Assembly: GCA_030849465.1 (NCBI GenBank)
Contig: JARVLF010000006.1
Span: 806,001 to 870,000 of the forward strand
Direction: 5' to 3'
Source of the DNA: Moesziomyces globuligerus
Lineage: Eukaryota > Basidiomycota > Ustilaginomycetes > Ustilaginales > Ustilaginaceae
Length of the DNA stretch: 64,000 nucleotides
How positions within the stretch are numbered: position 1 is the stretch's first letter; the number at the start of each line of letters is the position of its first letter. The notes under the pieces were generated by a model, which saw only the letters and a program-made list of their open reading frames with translations, had not been told where the DNA came from and searched no databases. The translations under genes and the position numbers were made by a program. This document shows, piece after piece, positions 23,131-33,029 of this stretch.

Positions 23131-25059
23131 ATGGGCAATCCGATCCCCGTGCATCTCGAGCAGGAGTGTCGCAAGGCGACCAAGATCCTCAACGACTTTG
23201 TCGATCCCGTCAACGGCCTCGACAAGATCATCCCGCTCAGCGTGCTGCAGCGCGCCAAGGGCTTTGCCATCTTCTCGGTGTTTCGCATCGGCTTCCTGCT
23301 GTCGGCGCGCGCCGGATCGGGCGTCGTCATCGCGCGCACCGACGATGGCCGCTGGTCCGCACCTGCCGCCATCGGCATCGGCGGTCTCGGTGGTGGCTTC
23401 AACGTCGGCGCCGAAGTGACCGACTTTCTCATCGTGCTCAACTCGCGCTCCGCCGTGCGCTCCTTCATGGCCACCGGATCGCTGCAGCTCGGCGGCAACC
23501 TCTCCGTAGCCATCGGTCCGCTCGGTCGCTCCGCAGAGGCGAGCGGTAGCGTCAACACAAAGGGCCGCGTCGCCGCCATGTTCTCCTACTCCAAGTCCAA
23601 GGGCTTCTACGGCGGCATCTCGGTCGAAGGCACCGTGCTCGTCGACCGCGAAGACGCAAACGCAAGGGCATACGGCACCTACGGCAAGAACGCAAAGCAG
23701 ATCCTCTCCGGCTCCGTAGAAGCTCCACGCTGGGCCAACGGGCTGATCCAGACGATCGATCGATTCACGCTCAGCAACACGCCCAGCAAGGACCTCGATG
23801 GCGAGTACTTCAACTACGACGACACCAGCAGCTTCGACAACCGCGGCCTCGGACGCAGCGGCGGTCGCAGACCCAGCTTCGACTCCATCGACAGCCGCGA
23901 GGCCAAGCCGGCGTCGAAGACAGACGCCGGCCTCGACGATCTGCCGGATCGATTCGATGGCTTTGACCTCGACGATCGCCGGCGCGACGGAGCCGCGTCG
24001 CGCGAGGCGGACAACGACGCGCGCGCGTTCGGCCCGTATGCGTTTGGCTCGCCGTCATCGTCGCTGAGCAACACGCCCGCCAGGGTGGGATCGGCCGCAT
24101 CGCAGAAGAAGCGTCCAGGCATCCGGCAGAGATCCAGCAGCATCGCCAGCAACCTCAGCTTCTCCGGCCTCGGCAAGAAGCGTCTCGACCGCTCTGCGCC
24201 GACGCCGCCGCCCGACTGGAACGAGATCCCCGGTCACAGCAAGAGCAGCGCCGCGTGGGGCACGCGCGATACGGACGGCATGGATGCGCTCGACCGTGAG
24301 CTTCAGGGCGGCGATACGGCGCGTCGGCCTTCGCCCCGCAATGGCCATAGTAGGAGCTACAGCGTTGCGGGCTCAGCGGGTGCGTACGACTCGCCAGCCT
24401 CGGACGCACGTGCTCGTAGTGGCAGCGTCGGCGTCGGAGGTCGCGGTAGCTCCAACACGCCGGTAGGATGGTCGCAATTCAGCGCCGAGGACGATCTGTT
24501 TGGCGATGCGAATGCAGCGCACGATCCGTTTGACGAGCTCGAACCACGCCCAACAGTCACCGGTCCTGCGGCCTATACAGGCACCAACGGCGTTGGCAGT
24601 CCCGATAGTCATTCGCGCACGCGCTCGCCCTGGGATAGCGACAGCGCACGTGCAGCAGGTCCGCCTGCATCCAAGACCGGCTCGCGCTTCGGCAAGTTCC
24701 GAACTCCCAGCCCCGGTAGCAGTGCGTTTGGCAGGAAGAAGACTCCGACGATCACCGAGGACGCAGCAGACGACCAGACCCTTTCGCTCATCGAAGCCGA
24801 GCCCGTCGATGTGCACCGCCGCGAGTCGTTCTCGCTCGCGGCCTCCAATGCCAGCGTGCCTGTGATCGAACGTGTCGTCGCCCTGTACGACTTTGACGCG
24901 CAGGAGGAAGGTGACCTCGGCTTCAACAAGGGCCAGGTCATCGCCGTCACGCGCAAAACCGATAGCAGAGACGATTGGTGGCAGGGAAGAGTCGAGGCTG
25001 GCCTCTCGGCGAGCAGGATCGGCATCTTCCCCGCAAACTACACCCAGTCGCTACAATAG
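23131..25059 (+). CDS. LSB3: SYLF/Ysc84 domain and SH3 domain protein (LSB3/YSC84)
   Basis: The protein has 642 residues from the ATG at 23131. MGNPIPVHLEQECRKATKIL matches the N-terminus of yeast Lsb3/Ysc84, which fixes the start although the frame is open upstream. The SYLF lipid-binding domain covers about residues 1-205 (RAKGFAIFSVFRIGFLLSAR, GPLGRSAEASGS, SYSKSKGFYGGISVEG). A long Ser/Asp/Arg-rich linker follows. A C-terminal SH3 domain occupies about 583-642, with the ALYDF, DWWQGR and FPANYT landmarks. Family members bind phosphoinositides and actin through SYLF and Las17/WASP-type proline motifs through SH3, acting at cortical endocytic patches. The linker is longer than in yeast. Confidence 0.95.
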   Translation: MGNPIPVHLEQECRKATKILNDFVDPVNGLDKIIPLSVLQRAKGFAIFSVFRIGFLLSARAGSGVVIARTDDGRWSAPAAIGIGGLGGGFNVGAEVTDFLIVLNSRSAVRSFMATGSLQLGGNLSVAIGPLGRSAEASGSVNTKGRVAAMFSYSKSKGFYGGISVEGTVLVDREDANARAYGTYGKNAKQILSGSVEAPRWANGLIQTIDRFTLSNTPSKDLDGEYFNYDDTSSFDNRGLGRSGGRRPSFDSIDSREAKPASKTDAGLDDLPDRFDGFDLDDRRRDGAASREADNDARAFGPYAFGSPSSSLSNTPARVGSAASQKKRPGIRQRSSSIASNLSFSGLGKKRLDRSAPTPPPDWNEIPGHSKSSAAWGTRDTDGMDALDRELQGGDTARRPSPRNGHSRSYSVAGSAGAYDSPASDARARSGSVGVGGRGSSNTPVGWSQFSAEDDLFGDANAAHDPFDELEPRPTVTGPAAYTGTNGVGSPDSHSRTRSPWDSDSARAAGPPASKTGSRFGKFRTPSPGSSAFGRKKTPTITEDAADDQTLSLIEAEPVDVHRRESFSLAASNASVPVIERVVALYDFDAQEEGDLGFNKGQVIAVTRKTDSRDDWWQGRVEAGLSASRIGIFPANYTQSLQ

Positions 25060-25140
25060 CATCCATTTCACGTCGATTCGCTGTTGTCATCCATCGGGCG
25101 GGGCAAACTGGAATTCGATTCATTCGTTGATAGACATGAT

Positions 25141-26952
25141 TCAGTCACGAGACTTGCGCTTGCGTGGAGAAGATGAGGTGGGGGGATGATCGGTCGAGCT
25201 CGAAGATGCAGCTGTGTCTTCGACAGATGGAGTGAGCCTTGCCGCCTCAGCCGCAGCAAAGGCGTCGCCTCCAAGGAGCCGATAAGCTTCCGAGACGAGA
25301 TCGAGCTCAGTTCCAAAGGACAGCTGCGGCAAGTGATACACATACCAGGGCCGCATCCACTCGAAGTTGATGGTGAGGTCGGCGCCCTTGAGCTTGAGGC
25401 GGTAGAGATCGCCAAAGATCGCAGCGCGAATCTCTGCACCCATACCTCTCCAGAACCTGTTCCGATCCCCATCCGGGCCCCTCACCATGCCCTTGAATCC
25501 ATCTTGGTAGCGGTAGGCGTGCTTGTACGCCGCCATGATCTCTCGCCGGCCTGTCAGGAAGGCCGTGACGCGATCCCTGGTCGCATCTTTCTCCAGCATC
25601 TTGAGGTAGTCGTTCCGTCGTTCGGGCAAGTTGATGAGGGCGCCAGGACCGTGCTGATGCAGAGCCGTGAGATCGTGAAGCTCGAGCGCCTGGTCCAACT
25701 CCGACTCTGGGAAGAGTTTGCAGGCCGCCCGATATTGGCCTTTGATGTTGACGTACACGCGCCAGCTGAATCGATGGAACTTTACACCGATATAGCCGTC
25801 GCCTCGTGTGACGTTCTGGCCGTTAGCCGAACGGTCCACAATGCGCAGGTTGGTGAGGCGATGGTCGAGGCAATCCTGGTTGACATGGTCAACGACTTGG
25901 TGGACTGGCGCGTCGAGGAGCCAGCGCGAAAGAAGGGACCTCTTGCCATCGTCGCAAATCCCCGCCCTGCCGACGGTGATAGACACCTTGGCATCGCGAG
26001 CCACGATGTCCTTCCAGCATTCGTCGTCCAGCGGGATCCTGACATCCTCTCCCTTGTCCTTGACTGCAATGTAGGCAACTCCATTCTCCATGCGTGTGAC
26101 CTTGAGCGTTTGGCGTTTCTTTTCCCAGGCAGCTTCCTTCTTCTTCTTCTCGGCCTGCATCTTTGCCAGCAGACCTTTTGCTGCCTCCTTTGCGGACGAG
26201 AGCTCCGCAAACGCCTGACCAACCACTGTGGCGTGGTGCACGTTCACAAAGATCTTGTCCACGTGGTAGATGTCGATGCCGTTTTGTGTCCAGACCTTGG
26301 ACGTACGAGAATCCGGGCCGACCTGGTTGAGCAAGTGAGGCGTCTTGTCGAGCTGCGATCCGTACTTGCACCGTAGGATGACGTTGTAGATGAGCGCGGC
26401 AGTCTCAGCATTGCTGTACGTGCCACTCCTCACCCCTCCAGCAATGACGCTGAAACGCTGCCCAACTTTGGAGACGCCAAAGTAGCCTGAAGACGGTGTG
26501 GTCCTCCGTATGTTGAGCCTGTTGAATGATGGCGTCACCCAGTGCAGGTTGGCCGCCACGTTGTCAAGTGGATCGTTGTTGGCATGGTCGACCATGCAGC
26601 GGTCGGGGTCGTCCGACGGCTGCTGAAGAGCGATCACGCGCGCCAGCGGGGCGTAGGCACACCTAATCCGAGCCTCGTTCTTGTTGGACTTGTCGTAATG
26701 AAGCGTGGTGCCGACCATCAAGAGATACTCGTTGCGCGTATCGATCTTGCACTGCACAGTTGCATCTTTGCTGTCGTTGGCGCGTCGCATGGTATAGGCG
26801 GTCACGCCGTCGAGGCGCGAAACGATGGTGACGTAAGGCGAATCCTTGCATTTACGAGGGACTGAAAGAGGAAGATCGCCATACAGTGCACCAGAAGGAT
26901 TTGGCTTGCGCGGATGCGGCGCAGGAGGCTGTTGAGGCGTAATTGCGGACAT
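25141..26952 (-). CDS. tandem HNH endonuclease / AP2-like DNA-binding protein (two homing-endonuclease-type modules)
   Basis: The uninterrupted frame encodes 603 residues from an ATG at 26952. Two similar modules are visible. Module 1 (about 38-200) has a leading strand-rich segment, an LARVI element near 103, an HNH-type core at 119-148 (VDHANNDPLDN, then NLHWVT and N residues) and an AP2-like segment at about 157-198 (GYFGVSKVGQRFSVIAGG, then ETAALIYN). Module 2 (about 284-432) repeats the order: NGVAYIAVKDKGEDVRIPL, LSRWLL, VDHVNQDCLDHRLTNLRIV and GYIGVKFHRFSWRVYVNIKG. A Lys-rich helix (about 250-285) joins them. The C-terminal 170 residues are unique and end in a basic PRKRKSRD, a plausible nuclear signal. 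HNH-AP2 proteins are known as phage and intron homing endonucleases. Here the gene is nuclear, intron-free and tail-to-tail with LSB3. Nuclease activity or a domesticated DNA-binding role are both possible. Confidence 0.8.
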   Translation of the reverse strand: MSAITPQQPPAPHPRKPNPSGALYGDLPLSVPRKCKDSPYVTIVSRLDGVTAYTMRRANDSKDATVQCKIDTRNEYLLMVGTTLHYDKSNKNEARIRCAYAPLARVIALQQPSDDPDRCMVDHANNDPLDNVAANLHWVTPSFNRLNIRRTTPSSGYFGVSKVGQRFSVIAGGVRSGTYSNAETAALIYNVILRCKYGSQLDKTPHLLNQVGPDSRTSKVWTQNGIDIYHVDKIFVNVHHATVVGQAFAELSSAKEAAKGLLAKMQAEKKKKEAAWEKKRQTLKVTRMENGVAYIAVKDKGEDVRIPLDDECWKDIVARDAKVSITVGRAGICDDGKRSLLSRWLLDAPVHQVVDHVNQDCLDHRLTNLRIVDRSANGQNVTRGDGYIGVKFHRFSWRVYVNIKGQYRAACKLFPESELDQALELHDLTALHQHGPGALINLPERRNDYLKMLEKDATRDRVTAFLTGRREIMAAYKHAYRYQDGFKGMVRGPDGDRNRFWRGMGAEIRAAIFGDLYRLKLKGADLTINFEWMRPWYVYHLPQLSFGTELDLVSEAYRLLGGDAFAAAEAARLTPSVEDTAASSSSTDHPPTSSSPRKRKSRD

Positions 26953-27646
26953 GCTGGCGATAATGACGGGGAGACGATGGGGGGGCGATGAATAAGTTGG
27001 CGATGCGGAGGATGTTGGAGGATGCTGAGGGCGAGTGACGGTCTCCGCCTGGAGCGCAGGCGTATATGTATTGACAGGTCCGGCTGCATACAGCTCACTC
27101 GGCAGCGCTAGCCATCATGTGGTGCCAACGCAGAAGCTCAGTTGTATCGGCCCTTCCGAACAGCAAAACTGCCAGACCGTGAAGCGCGCCATGGCCAGTC
27201 GCAGGCCACAGATGGCCACTGCGGATGGCCCGCCCTAGCGAATGATTCATCTTCCCATGTGACAGATCCATTCGATCGCAGACAGATGGCTCTGCGAAAG
27301 TGCCAGCCGTAAGAGTCACTTTAACCAATCGCTGCATTGGGCTGGGCTTGATGCTTGCTAGCCTTGCCACCAATTGCCACCAATTGCCACCGATCGCCAC
27401 CGATCGCCACGGGTCGCCTCCCATGGCCACATGCCTTTTCGAGGTGCGCCGAGGTCTGCACCCACACACACCCGCGCAGACTCACAGCCAGTGCTCAATG
27501 TTCAGCATGAAGGCACTTTGTTTGCGACGGAATCGGATTGTGAGGAAGCTCTTTGTTTGCGACAGAGCCATTCTGTGAGCTACGAGCACACGATCAGCAG
27601 CCCGTCAGAACGGTTCTCAGATTGCCGACGAGATCCTGTACGGCAC
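26953..27646. other. intergenic with a 10-bp minisatellite
   Basis: The gap between the HNH-AP2 gene start and the LSC1 stop contains no convincing gene. Its main feature is the degenerate tandem repeat at 27361-27420. Confidence 0.55.
27361..27420. repeat. degenerate 10-bp minisatellite
   Basis: Six consecutive decamers of the form NNNTYGCCWC: CAATTGCCAC twice and CGATCGCCAC twice, flanked by diverged copies. Pairs of identical copies suggest stepwise duplication. Confidence 0.85.
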
Positions 27647-28639
27647 TCAGAAAAGACCCGCCTTCTTCATGGCATCCTTCATGAGAGCACCAATCTGGGC
27701 CGGCGAGTCGGCGACGATGGCACCCGCATCCCTGAGAGCCTTGATCTTGTCCTCGGCACCGCCCTTACCACCGGCAATGATCGCCCCTGCATGCCCCATT
27801 CGAGTATTGGAAGGTGCGGTTCGTCCAGCGATGAAGGCGATAACCGGCTTGGGGTTGGCGCGGGTCTTGTTGTACTTGGCGAGGTACTCGGCGGCGTCCT
27901 CCTCCATGGAGCCGCCGATCTCTCCGATGAGGACGATACCCTCGGACTTGTCGTGGTCGAGGAGGAGCTTGACGAGGTCGAGCGTGGTGGAGCCGGGGAA
28001 GGGGTCGCCTCCGATACCGACGCAGAGCGACTGTCCGAGGCCGACCTGGGTGGTCTGGTTGACCGCCTCGTAGGTGAGGGTGCCGGAGCGCGAGACGATG
28101 CCGATGCGGCCGGGGGTGTGGATGTGACCGGGCATGATGCCGATCTTGCAGCCCTCGGGGTTGATGATACCGGGGCAGTTGGGGCCTACGAGGCGGGATT
28201 TGGACTGCGAGCGGAGGGCGGCGGCGACGCGGATCTCGTCCTTCTGCGGGATGCCCTCGGTGATGGCGACGATGAGGGGAACCTCGTTCTCGATGGCCTC
28301 GATGATGGCATCAGCCGCACCGGGAGGGGGAACGTAGAGGACCGAGGCGTGGGGCTTGGTCTCGCGAACGGCCTCCTTGACCGAGCCGAAGACGGGGAGG
28401 CCGAGGTGGGTCTGGCCTGCCTTCTTGGGCGAGACACCGCCGACGAGGTGGGTGCCGTATTCGAGCGCCTGCTGGCAGTGGAAGGTGCCGGTCTTGCCGG
28501 TGAAGCCCTGGCAGATGACGCGCGAGTCCTTGTTGATGAGCAGGTTCTTGATCGTGTCCTCGTACGAGGCGCGCGCGGCCGACGACGAGAAGCCGCGGGC
28601 GAGCGGACGGCGGAGAGAAGCTGCGGCGTGCTTGAACAT
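27647..28639 (-). CDS. LSC1: succinyl-CoA ligase alpha subunit, mitochondrial (LSC1)
   Basis: The protein has 330 residues from the ATG at 28639 ([20 protein letters not shown]), whose first 25 residues form an Arg/Ser/Ala-rich mitochondrial presequence. The CoA-binding fold is seen in [19 protein letters not shown], and the active-site phosphohistidine lies in [20 protein letters not shown] near the C-terminus. NCPGIINP and [13 protein letters not shown] are further family signatures. The enzyme makes succinate and ATP or GTP from succinyl-CoA in the TCA cycle, together with a beta subunit not present here. No intron is needed. A 13-base G run at about 28681-28694 lies just upstream of the start, in the leader. 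Confidence 0.97.
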   Translation of the reverse strand: MFKHAAASLRRPLARGFSSSAARASYEDTIKNLLINKDSRVICQGFTGKTGTFHCQQALEYGTHLVGGVSPKKAGQTHLGLPVFGSVKEAVRETKPHASVLYVPPPGAADAIIEAIENEVPLIVAITEGIPQKDEIRVAAALRSQSKSRLVGPNCPGIINPEGCKIGIMPGHIHTPGRIGIVSRSGTLTYEAVNQTTQVGLGQSLCVGIGGDPFPGSTTLDLVKLLLDHDKSEGIVLIGEIGGSMEEDAAEYLAKYNKTRANPKPVIAFIAGRTAPSNTRMGHAGAIIAGGKGGAEDKIKALRDAGAIVADSPAQIGALMKDAMKKAGLF

Positions 28640-29460
28640 GCTGGCGGAACGAAGCGGTACGAGGAAAGGGAGGGGGAGAGAGGGGGGGGGGGGCGTGGTG
28701 GTGACGGTCGAGATGGAACGTGGACGCTGGAAGATCCTAGACCTGCAATCACTGCGTCCGAGGCTCAACGTGTGTGTGCGCGCTCGAATCGGGCGACGGT
28801 CCCAGCCGTGTTGGCCTCCCTTGCCTGCTGCCTCGGCCCGCTTTTTCCTGCGTCGCTCGCACCCGGAAGCTGCCTCGCTGCCTCGCCCTCGCCTCGAGCC
28901 TTGCCCTCGCCGGCACCCGAGAAATCCACCCAAAAAGCCAATTAAAATCCTGCAACCTTTTCGCTCCACCACTGCACACTCCTCCGCCATCCTGCCACCA
29001 TTTCCTCTCGAAGAGAGCAAGACCATGTTGAACACTATGCTTGATCGTACTCGTGCGCTCGTTCAACGGGGCTGTTCTCCTCGGCTGGACCTTGTGAGCG
29101 TGACATCGGGACGACCGGGTCAGCGCGGCAATCGTCGGATACGTCTGAGCATGACGCCGACCTCGGTGGCCCTTGCGAGAAGGGCGGGCGCACGGAAAGG
29201 TCCGTCCGTGCCGTTTGCGAGGGGCAATTTCTGTGATCGAAATCCGAAGCCTCCTTTCTAAGTCGACGCTGTTAGATCGTCCCTCTAAAACTTTCACACT
29301 GCACAAACTCATGCTTGCCGGTCGTTGATCTTCGACGGCAGGCAGCAGCTACATCGTACAGGTACGGGTTTCATTGTAGACAAGAGTGAGTACGGAAGAT
29401 GTGTATGAATGCAGTTGGGGATAGAGGCGATGTGTGTAGAGACCGTACGCAGAGACGGAA
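28640..29460. other. intergenic, leader of LSC1 and 3' flank of UTP5
   Basis: The 821-bp gap holds a poly-G tract near 28681-28694 (poly-C in the LSC1 transcript). A 78-codon plus-strand ATG frame at 29024-29261 (Arg-rich) has no recognisable motif and is not called as a gene. Confidence 0.5.
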
Positions 29461-32109
29461 TCACTCCTCGTCGTCCTCATCGGTGCCCTCCTCGGCCTCA
29501 AGGTCAAACATGCCGTTGGGGCCGCGTCCGCCATCTTCCTCGTCGTATTCCTCTTCCTCGTCGTCATCCTCCATATCGCTGGCACCCTCCTCTTCGAGGT
29601 CGCTCTCATCAGGGAGCTCCTCCTCGTCCTCGTCCTCCTCGTCTTCGTCGTCTTCGTCTTCGTCCTCATCGTCAACGTCGTCTTCGTCTTCGTCAACGTC
29701 TCCAATGTCCTCGATGTCCTCGTCTTCATCGGCTTCCGAGTCGGACTCGGCCGACGTGTTACCATCCGAAGGGCGGCCATTCTTGGCACGGCGGCGACGT
29801 CGGAGCGGGCCGGCATCTTCGTCGTCGCTGTCGTCCTCGTCGTCCTCCTCGCTCTCGGCGCCGAGAGCAATGTCCTGGACATCGCCATCCTCATCGTTCT
29901 CGCCGCGGACGAGCACGCCGTTCTCGTCGTCGAGCTCCATGCCGTCGGCGTCCGAGTCCGAGTCGTCGGTCTCCTCGACCCACTTCTTGCCCTTGCGCCT
30001 CTGCTTGTCGACGCTGGCGTGCTGGGCGTTGGCATCGCCCTGCATCTTCTTGCCGAATTTGGCGCCCTGGATGCGGACCTGGTTGTTGCTCGCCTGCGAC
30101 ATGTACGCAGCGCGTGCCTCGATCTGGGAGAGCACGAGCTCGAGGCGACCGTTGAGCGCCAGCAGGCGCTCGTGCGTGGCGAGGCGGGTGGTCAGCGTCG
30201 CGTGCAGGCCCGAGAGGCGACCAACGAGGTTGGGCAGCGACATGAGGTAGCCCATGTGGTTGAGCAGCGTGGCACGCACCCACTCCATCAGGCCGCGCGC
30301 CTTCTGGCTGCCCATGCTGCCCTTGCTCACGTGGTGGCCGCCCACGCCGTTGAGGCGGTTGACGCACTCTTCCAGCAGCTTGACCGACAGCGGACCCGAG
30401 ATCTTGCGCACCGTGTTGCGGATCAGGATGGGGTCGTTGTGGTTCAGGCAGCTGGTCAGCAGACTCGTGTCGCTCGAGTGCAGCGCCTGCGAGAGCGACG
30501 AGGCGAGCGAGGCCTCATTTGTCAATGCCTGCTGCTTCTTGCTTGGCAGCTGCGCATCGTCCTCGTCCGCCTCCATGCCGGCGTGCGCGGGATCGCTGAA
30601 GCCGAGCTCCTTGAGCCTCTGCGCCAGCGTCGGCTCGAGCTCAGCCCCACGCGCCGAAGGCGCCGCTCCCACCACACCAGCATCCTCGAGATTAGCCGCG
30701 AGACCTTCTTCGTCCATGCCTTGCGGGCGCATCGGCGCATCAGCATACCTCTGCGTCGCAGAAGCGCCTCCTGTGAGCTGCGCCTCCTCGCTCTCGGCAG
30801 CCAGCAGGCCGGACGAGGATGCGTTTTTGGAGCCGGAGACTGGCAGCTGAATCGTCTTTTGAAGCTGTGCATCTTTGCCGCTGAGGACGGTGGTCTCATC
30901 GATCGAGACCTTGGCACCACGGATGAGGCGAGCGAGGCGCAGCTTGTCCGAGACGAGGCGGGCATCGATCCACTCGGCGGCCGACGCACTGCTCTGCGTG
31001 GATGACTGCGCCAGCAATTCCAACGAGGGCAGCGCGGCCGACTTTTTCTTGGACGGCGAGGCGTCGGATTTGGATTCGGCGGGGAGACCGTAGATTCGCA
31101 CGTTGCCGGTCTGGGTGACGACGGTGATGAGCGTGCGAGGGTGCTGCGTCGATGCGGGGCAGACCGAGAGGGCACGCACGGGTCCATCGAGTGCGGCTGT
31201 GGCGAAAGCACGTCCGGTGACTGCCTTGCCAGTCTTTGCATCGTCGAAGGTCCATGCGCTGACGATGCGGTCGCCCTCGGCAGCCGAGACGAACGAGTTG
31301 TCGCTGAGCCACTCGAGATGTGTGACTGGCGAGGCGTGGCCGGTGAAGGAGGCGCGCACGGTGGTGTCGGAGTGCGAGGCGTCGGTCAAGCTGATGGCGT
31401 GGTGTGCGGAAAGGACGAGGTCACGGCGTGAAGCGAGGAGCTGGACGGCGGTCTTTGTGTCTGGGCGGAACGACGCGAAGGGCCGCAAGGGAGCCTGCTG
31501 GTCGCCGAGCTTGACGTCGGCAAGTGCGAAAGCGGAGACCCAGCCGTTCTTGGAGCAGGCGAAGAGCGTTGCCTTGTCGTCGGAGAAGGCCATGGACACG
31601 ACGCCTGTGTTGGCGGCCGAGGAGGTGCTGCTGCCGGAAGCGGACGAGGCGTCGAGGATGGCGACGGACTGGGCGAGCGCCGGGCTGAGGAGGTGCACCT
31701 GACCCGAGCTCAGGCCGAGAGCCAGGAGGAGCTGCGAGGACGATGCGGAGGAGGCATCCGAGCCGTTCTCTGCGCCGTGCTTCCTGCGCTTTGCGGACTT
31801 GGACGAGGATGTGGAGAGGCGGACCCAGTGCGAGGCGAGGCACTCGGCGCCTCCGAGCGAGGCGAGGAGGAAGTCGGTGACGAGCTGCGAGCTGGATGCT
31901 GCGGAAGCGGAAGCGCTGTAGATGCGCAGGCGCTGCTGGTGCACCTGGTTGCTGATGTGCGCAAAGAGCGTGTGGTCCGGTGCGGGGGAGAAGGAGCACG
32001 AGGCGGTGGATGCGGTGACCGAGCCCGCGCTGGGCAGCAGCGGCTGGTTGAGCTCCGAGGTGGAGACGGGACGCGACCTAGGCGGCTTGACAGCCTTGTT
32101 CTTTGCCAT
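29461..32109 (-). CDS. UTP5: U3 snoRNP / SSU processome protein UTP5 (WDR43)
   Basis: The protein has 882 residues from the ATG at 32109 (MAKNKAVKPPRSR). The N-terminal 480 residues form a WD40-type beta-propeller (for example VVSMAFSDDKATLFACSKNG and ASFTGHASPVTHLEWLSD). A Utp12-type helical domain follows at about 600-760 (SCLNHNDPILIRNTVRKI, WVRATLLNHMGYLMSLPNLV, LNGRLELVLSQIEARAAY). The C-terminus is a very acidic Asp/Glu tail of more than 100 residues. UTP5 is part of the t-UTP/UtpA subcomplex, which binds nascent pre-rRNA in the nucleolus and starts 18S rRNA maturation. The N-terminal extension of the open frame beyond 32109 lacks leader-compatible features. The gene is divergent from the Cdk5 homologue. 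Confidence 0.9.
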   Translation of the reverse strand: MAKNKAVKPPRSRPVSTSELNQPLLPSAGSVTASTASCSFSPAPDHTLFAHISNQVHQQRLRIYSASASAASSSQLVTDFLLASLGGAECLASHWVRLSTSSSKSAKRRKHGAENGSDASSASSSQLLLALGLSSGQVHLLSPALAQSVAILDASSASGSSTSSAANTGVVSMAFSDDKATLFACSKNGWVSAFALADVKLGDQQAPLRPFASFRPDTKTAVQLLASRRDLVLSAHHAISLTDASHSDTTVRASFTGHASPVTHLEWLSDNSFVSAAEGDRIVSAWTFDDAKTGKAVTGRAFATAALDGPVRALSVCPASTQHPRTLITVVTQTGNVRIYGLPAESKSDASPSKKKSAALPSLELLAQSSTQSSASAAEWIDARLVSDKLRLARLIRGAKVSIDETTVLSGKDAQLQKTIQLPVSGSKNASSSGLLAAESEEAQLTGGASATQRYADAPMRPQGMDEEGLAANLEDAGVVGAAPSARGAELEPTLAQRLKELGFSDPAHAGMEADEDDAQLPSKKQQALTNEASLASSLSQALHSSDTSLLTSCLNHNDPILIRNTVRKISGPLSVKLLEECVNRLNGVGGHHVSKGSMGSQKARGLMEWVRATLLNHMGYLMSLPNLVGRLSGLHATLTTRLATHERLLALNGRLELVLSQIEARAAYMSQASNNQVRIQGAKFGKKMQGDANAQHASVDKQRRKGKKWVEETDDSDSDADGMELDDENGVLVRGENDEDGDVQDIALGAESEEDDEDDSDDEDAGPLRRRRRAKNGRPSDGNTSAESDSEADEDEDIEDIGDVDEDEDDVDDEDEDEDDEDEEDEDEEELPDESDLEEEGASDMEDDDEEEEYDEEDGGRGPNGMFDLEAEEGTDEDDEE

Positions 32110-32581
32110 GTTTGCGACAAGCGTGATGGCGTTCCAGGAGCGATGGCGGTGGCAGCGCGACAAGGTTGATGGCAGAACAAGGAGCAGACCTTCAGGGACC
32201 GCCGCCTCTCCGCCCCTCGGTTGGCGCTGAGAATTTTCCGCCAACTCTTTCTTGTCTGTGGAGCTGCTACGGTTTTTGTTTTTTTTTTGCTCGCCTGCAG
32301 ATGAAATTCTTCCTGCTTTCGCAACCGCACAGAGCAACGCCAAAAGGCAAAAATCTGGCTGACGGTTGCTTACGTGTTGCCAAAGCGAGCCACGACTTGC
32401 AACGTGCGCTCTGGGCGGAAAAAGGCCCTAAATTTCGACTTTTTTGGGTCTGTCAATTCGCACAACGCGTTGCGTGTCGAGCAAGGGCCTGAGCTCATGG
32501 GCGGCAGTCACCACAGTGGCGGCTCGCAGCCATGCACGGGGCTGCAGCTCGAACGCTACAGTCCGCTGCGCTCAGTCCAAG

Positions 32582-32648
32582 CCGTGCTGTGCTGTGCTGT
32601 GCTGTGCCGTGCCGTGCTGTGCTGTGCTGTGCTGTGCTGTGCTGTGCT
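32582..32648. repeat. pentanucleotide (GTGCT)n microsatellite
   Basis: About thirteen tandem pentamers GTGCT/GTGCC with a few T-to-C interruptions around 32605-32615. Such arrays are prone to replication slippage, so length variation between strains is expected. Confidence 0.93.
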
Positions 32649-32830
32649 ACTGTATCGTGCTGCCTCGCCCCCGCGGCTGAGACCGACACCAGACTGTTAC
32701 ATTTGCGCCCGCAGCTGTGTCGAGGCTTCGATCCGACCCGCCAACCTCTCCTTGCAGCCATTGTCCATCGGTGTGCTTGTGTCACGACCGCATCTGTCCT
32801 GTCACCACCATCCTTCATCCACAACCAACC

Positions 32831-32884
32831 AAAGCAAGCAAAGCAAAGCAAGCAAAGCAAGCAAAGCAAGCAAAGCAAGCAAAG
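32831..32884. repeat. nonanucleotide (AAAGCAAGC)n array
   Basis: Tandem AAAGCAAGC units, with one shortened AAAGC unit near 32841, lying 146-199 bp upstream of the kinase start codon. Confidence 0.9.
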
Positions 32885-33029
32885 CGTTGCCGGCTCGCAC
32901 GCATCGCCAGATCGCTACCTCTCCTCCCATCTCTGCTGGCGGACCCAACCTCGCCGCAGCTTCACCTCCCCCGATACCCGGCTCGGCTCGTTGTGAGGCA
33001 ATTGGCGCAATCGTCGGCAATCCCACACG

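Larger units (their letters stand above)
32110..33029. promoter_or_regulatory. divergent promoter region UTP5-Cdk5 with two microsatellites
   Basis: This 920-bp region separates two divergent start codons. It carries a pentanucleotide array (32582-32648) and a nonanucleotide array (32831-32884), the latter within about 200 bp of the kinase start and probably transcribed into its leader. T-rich stretches occur near 32276-32289. No gene is seen. Confidence 0.55.

Noticed and set aside
27374..28945. 523-codon plus-strand ORF over LSC1
   Set aside because: It runs antisense to the complete succinyl-CoA ligase alpha gene and its repeats are reverse codons of that gene.
29024..29261. 78-codon Arg-rich ORF between LSC1 and UTP5
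   Set aside because: It has an ATG and a stop but no recognisable domain; competing frames on the other strand are of similar quality.
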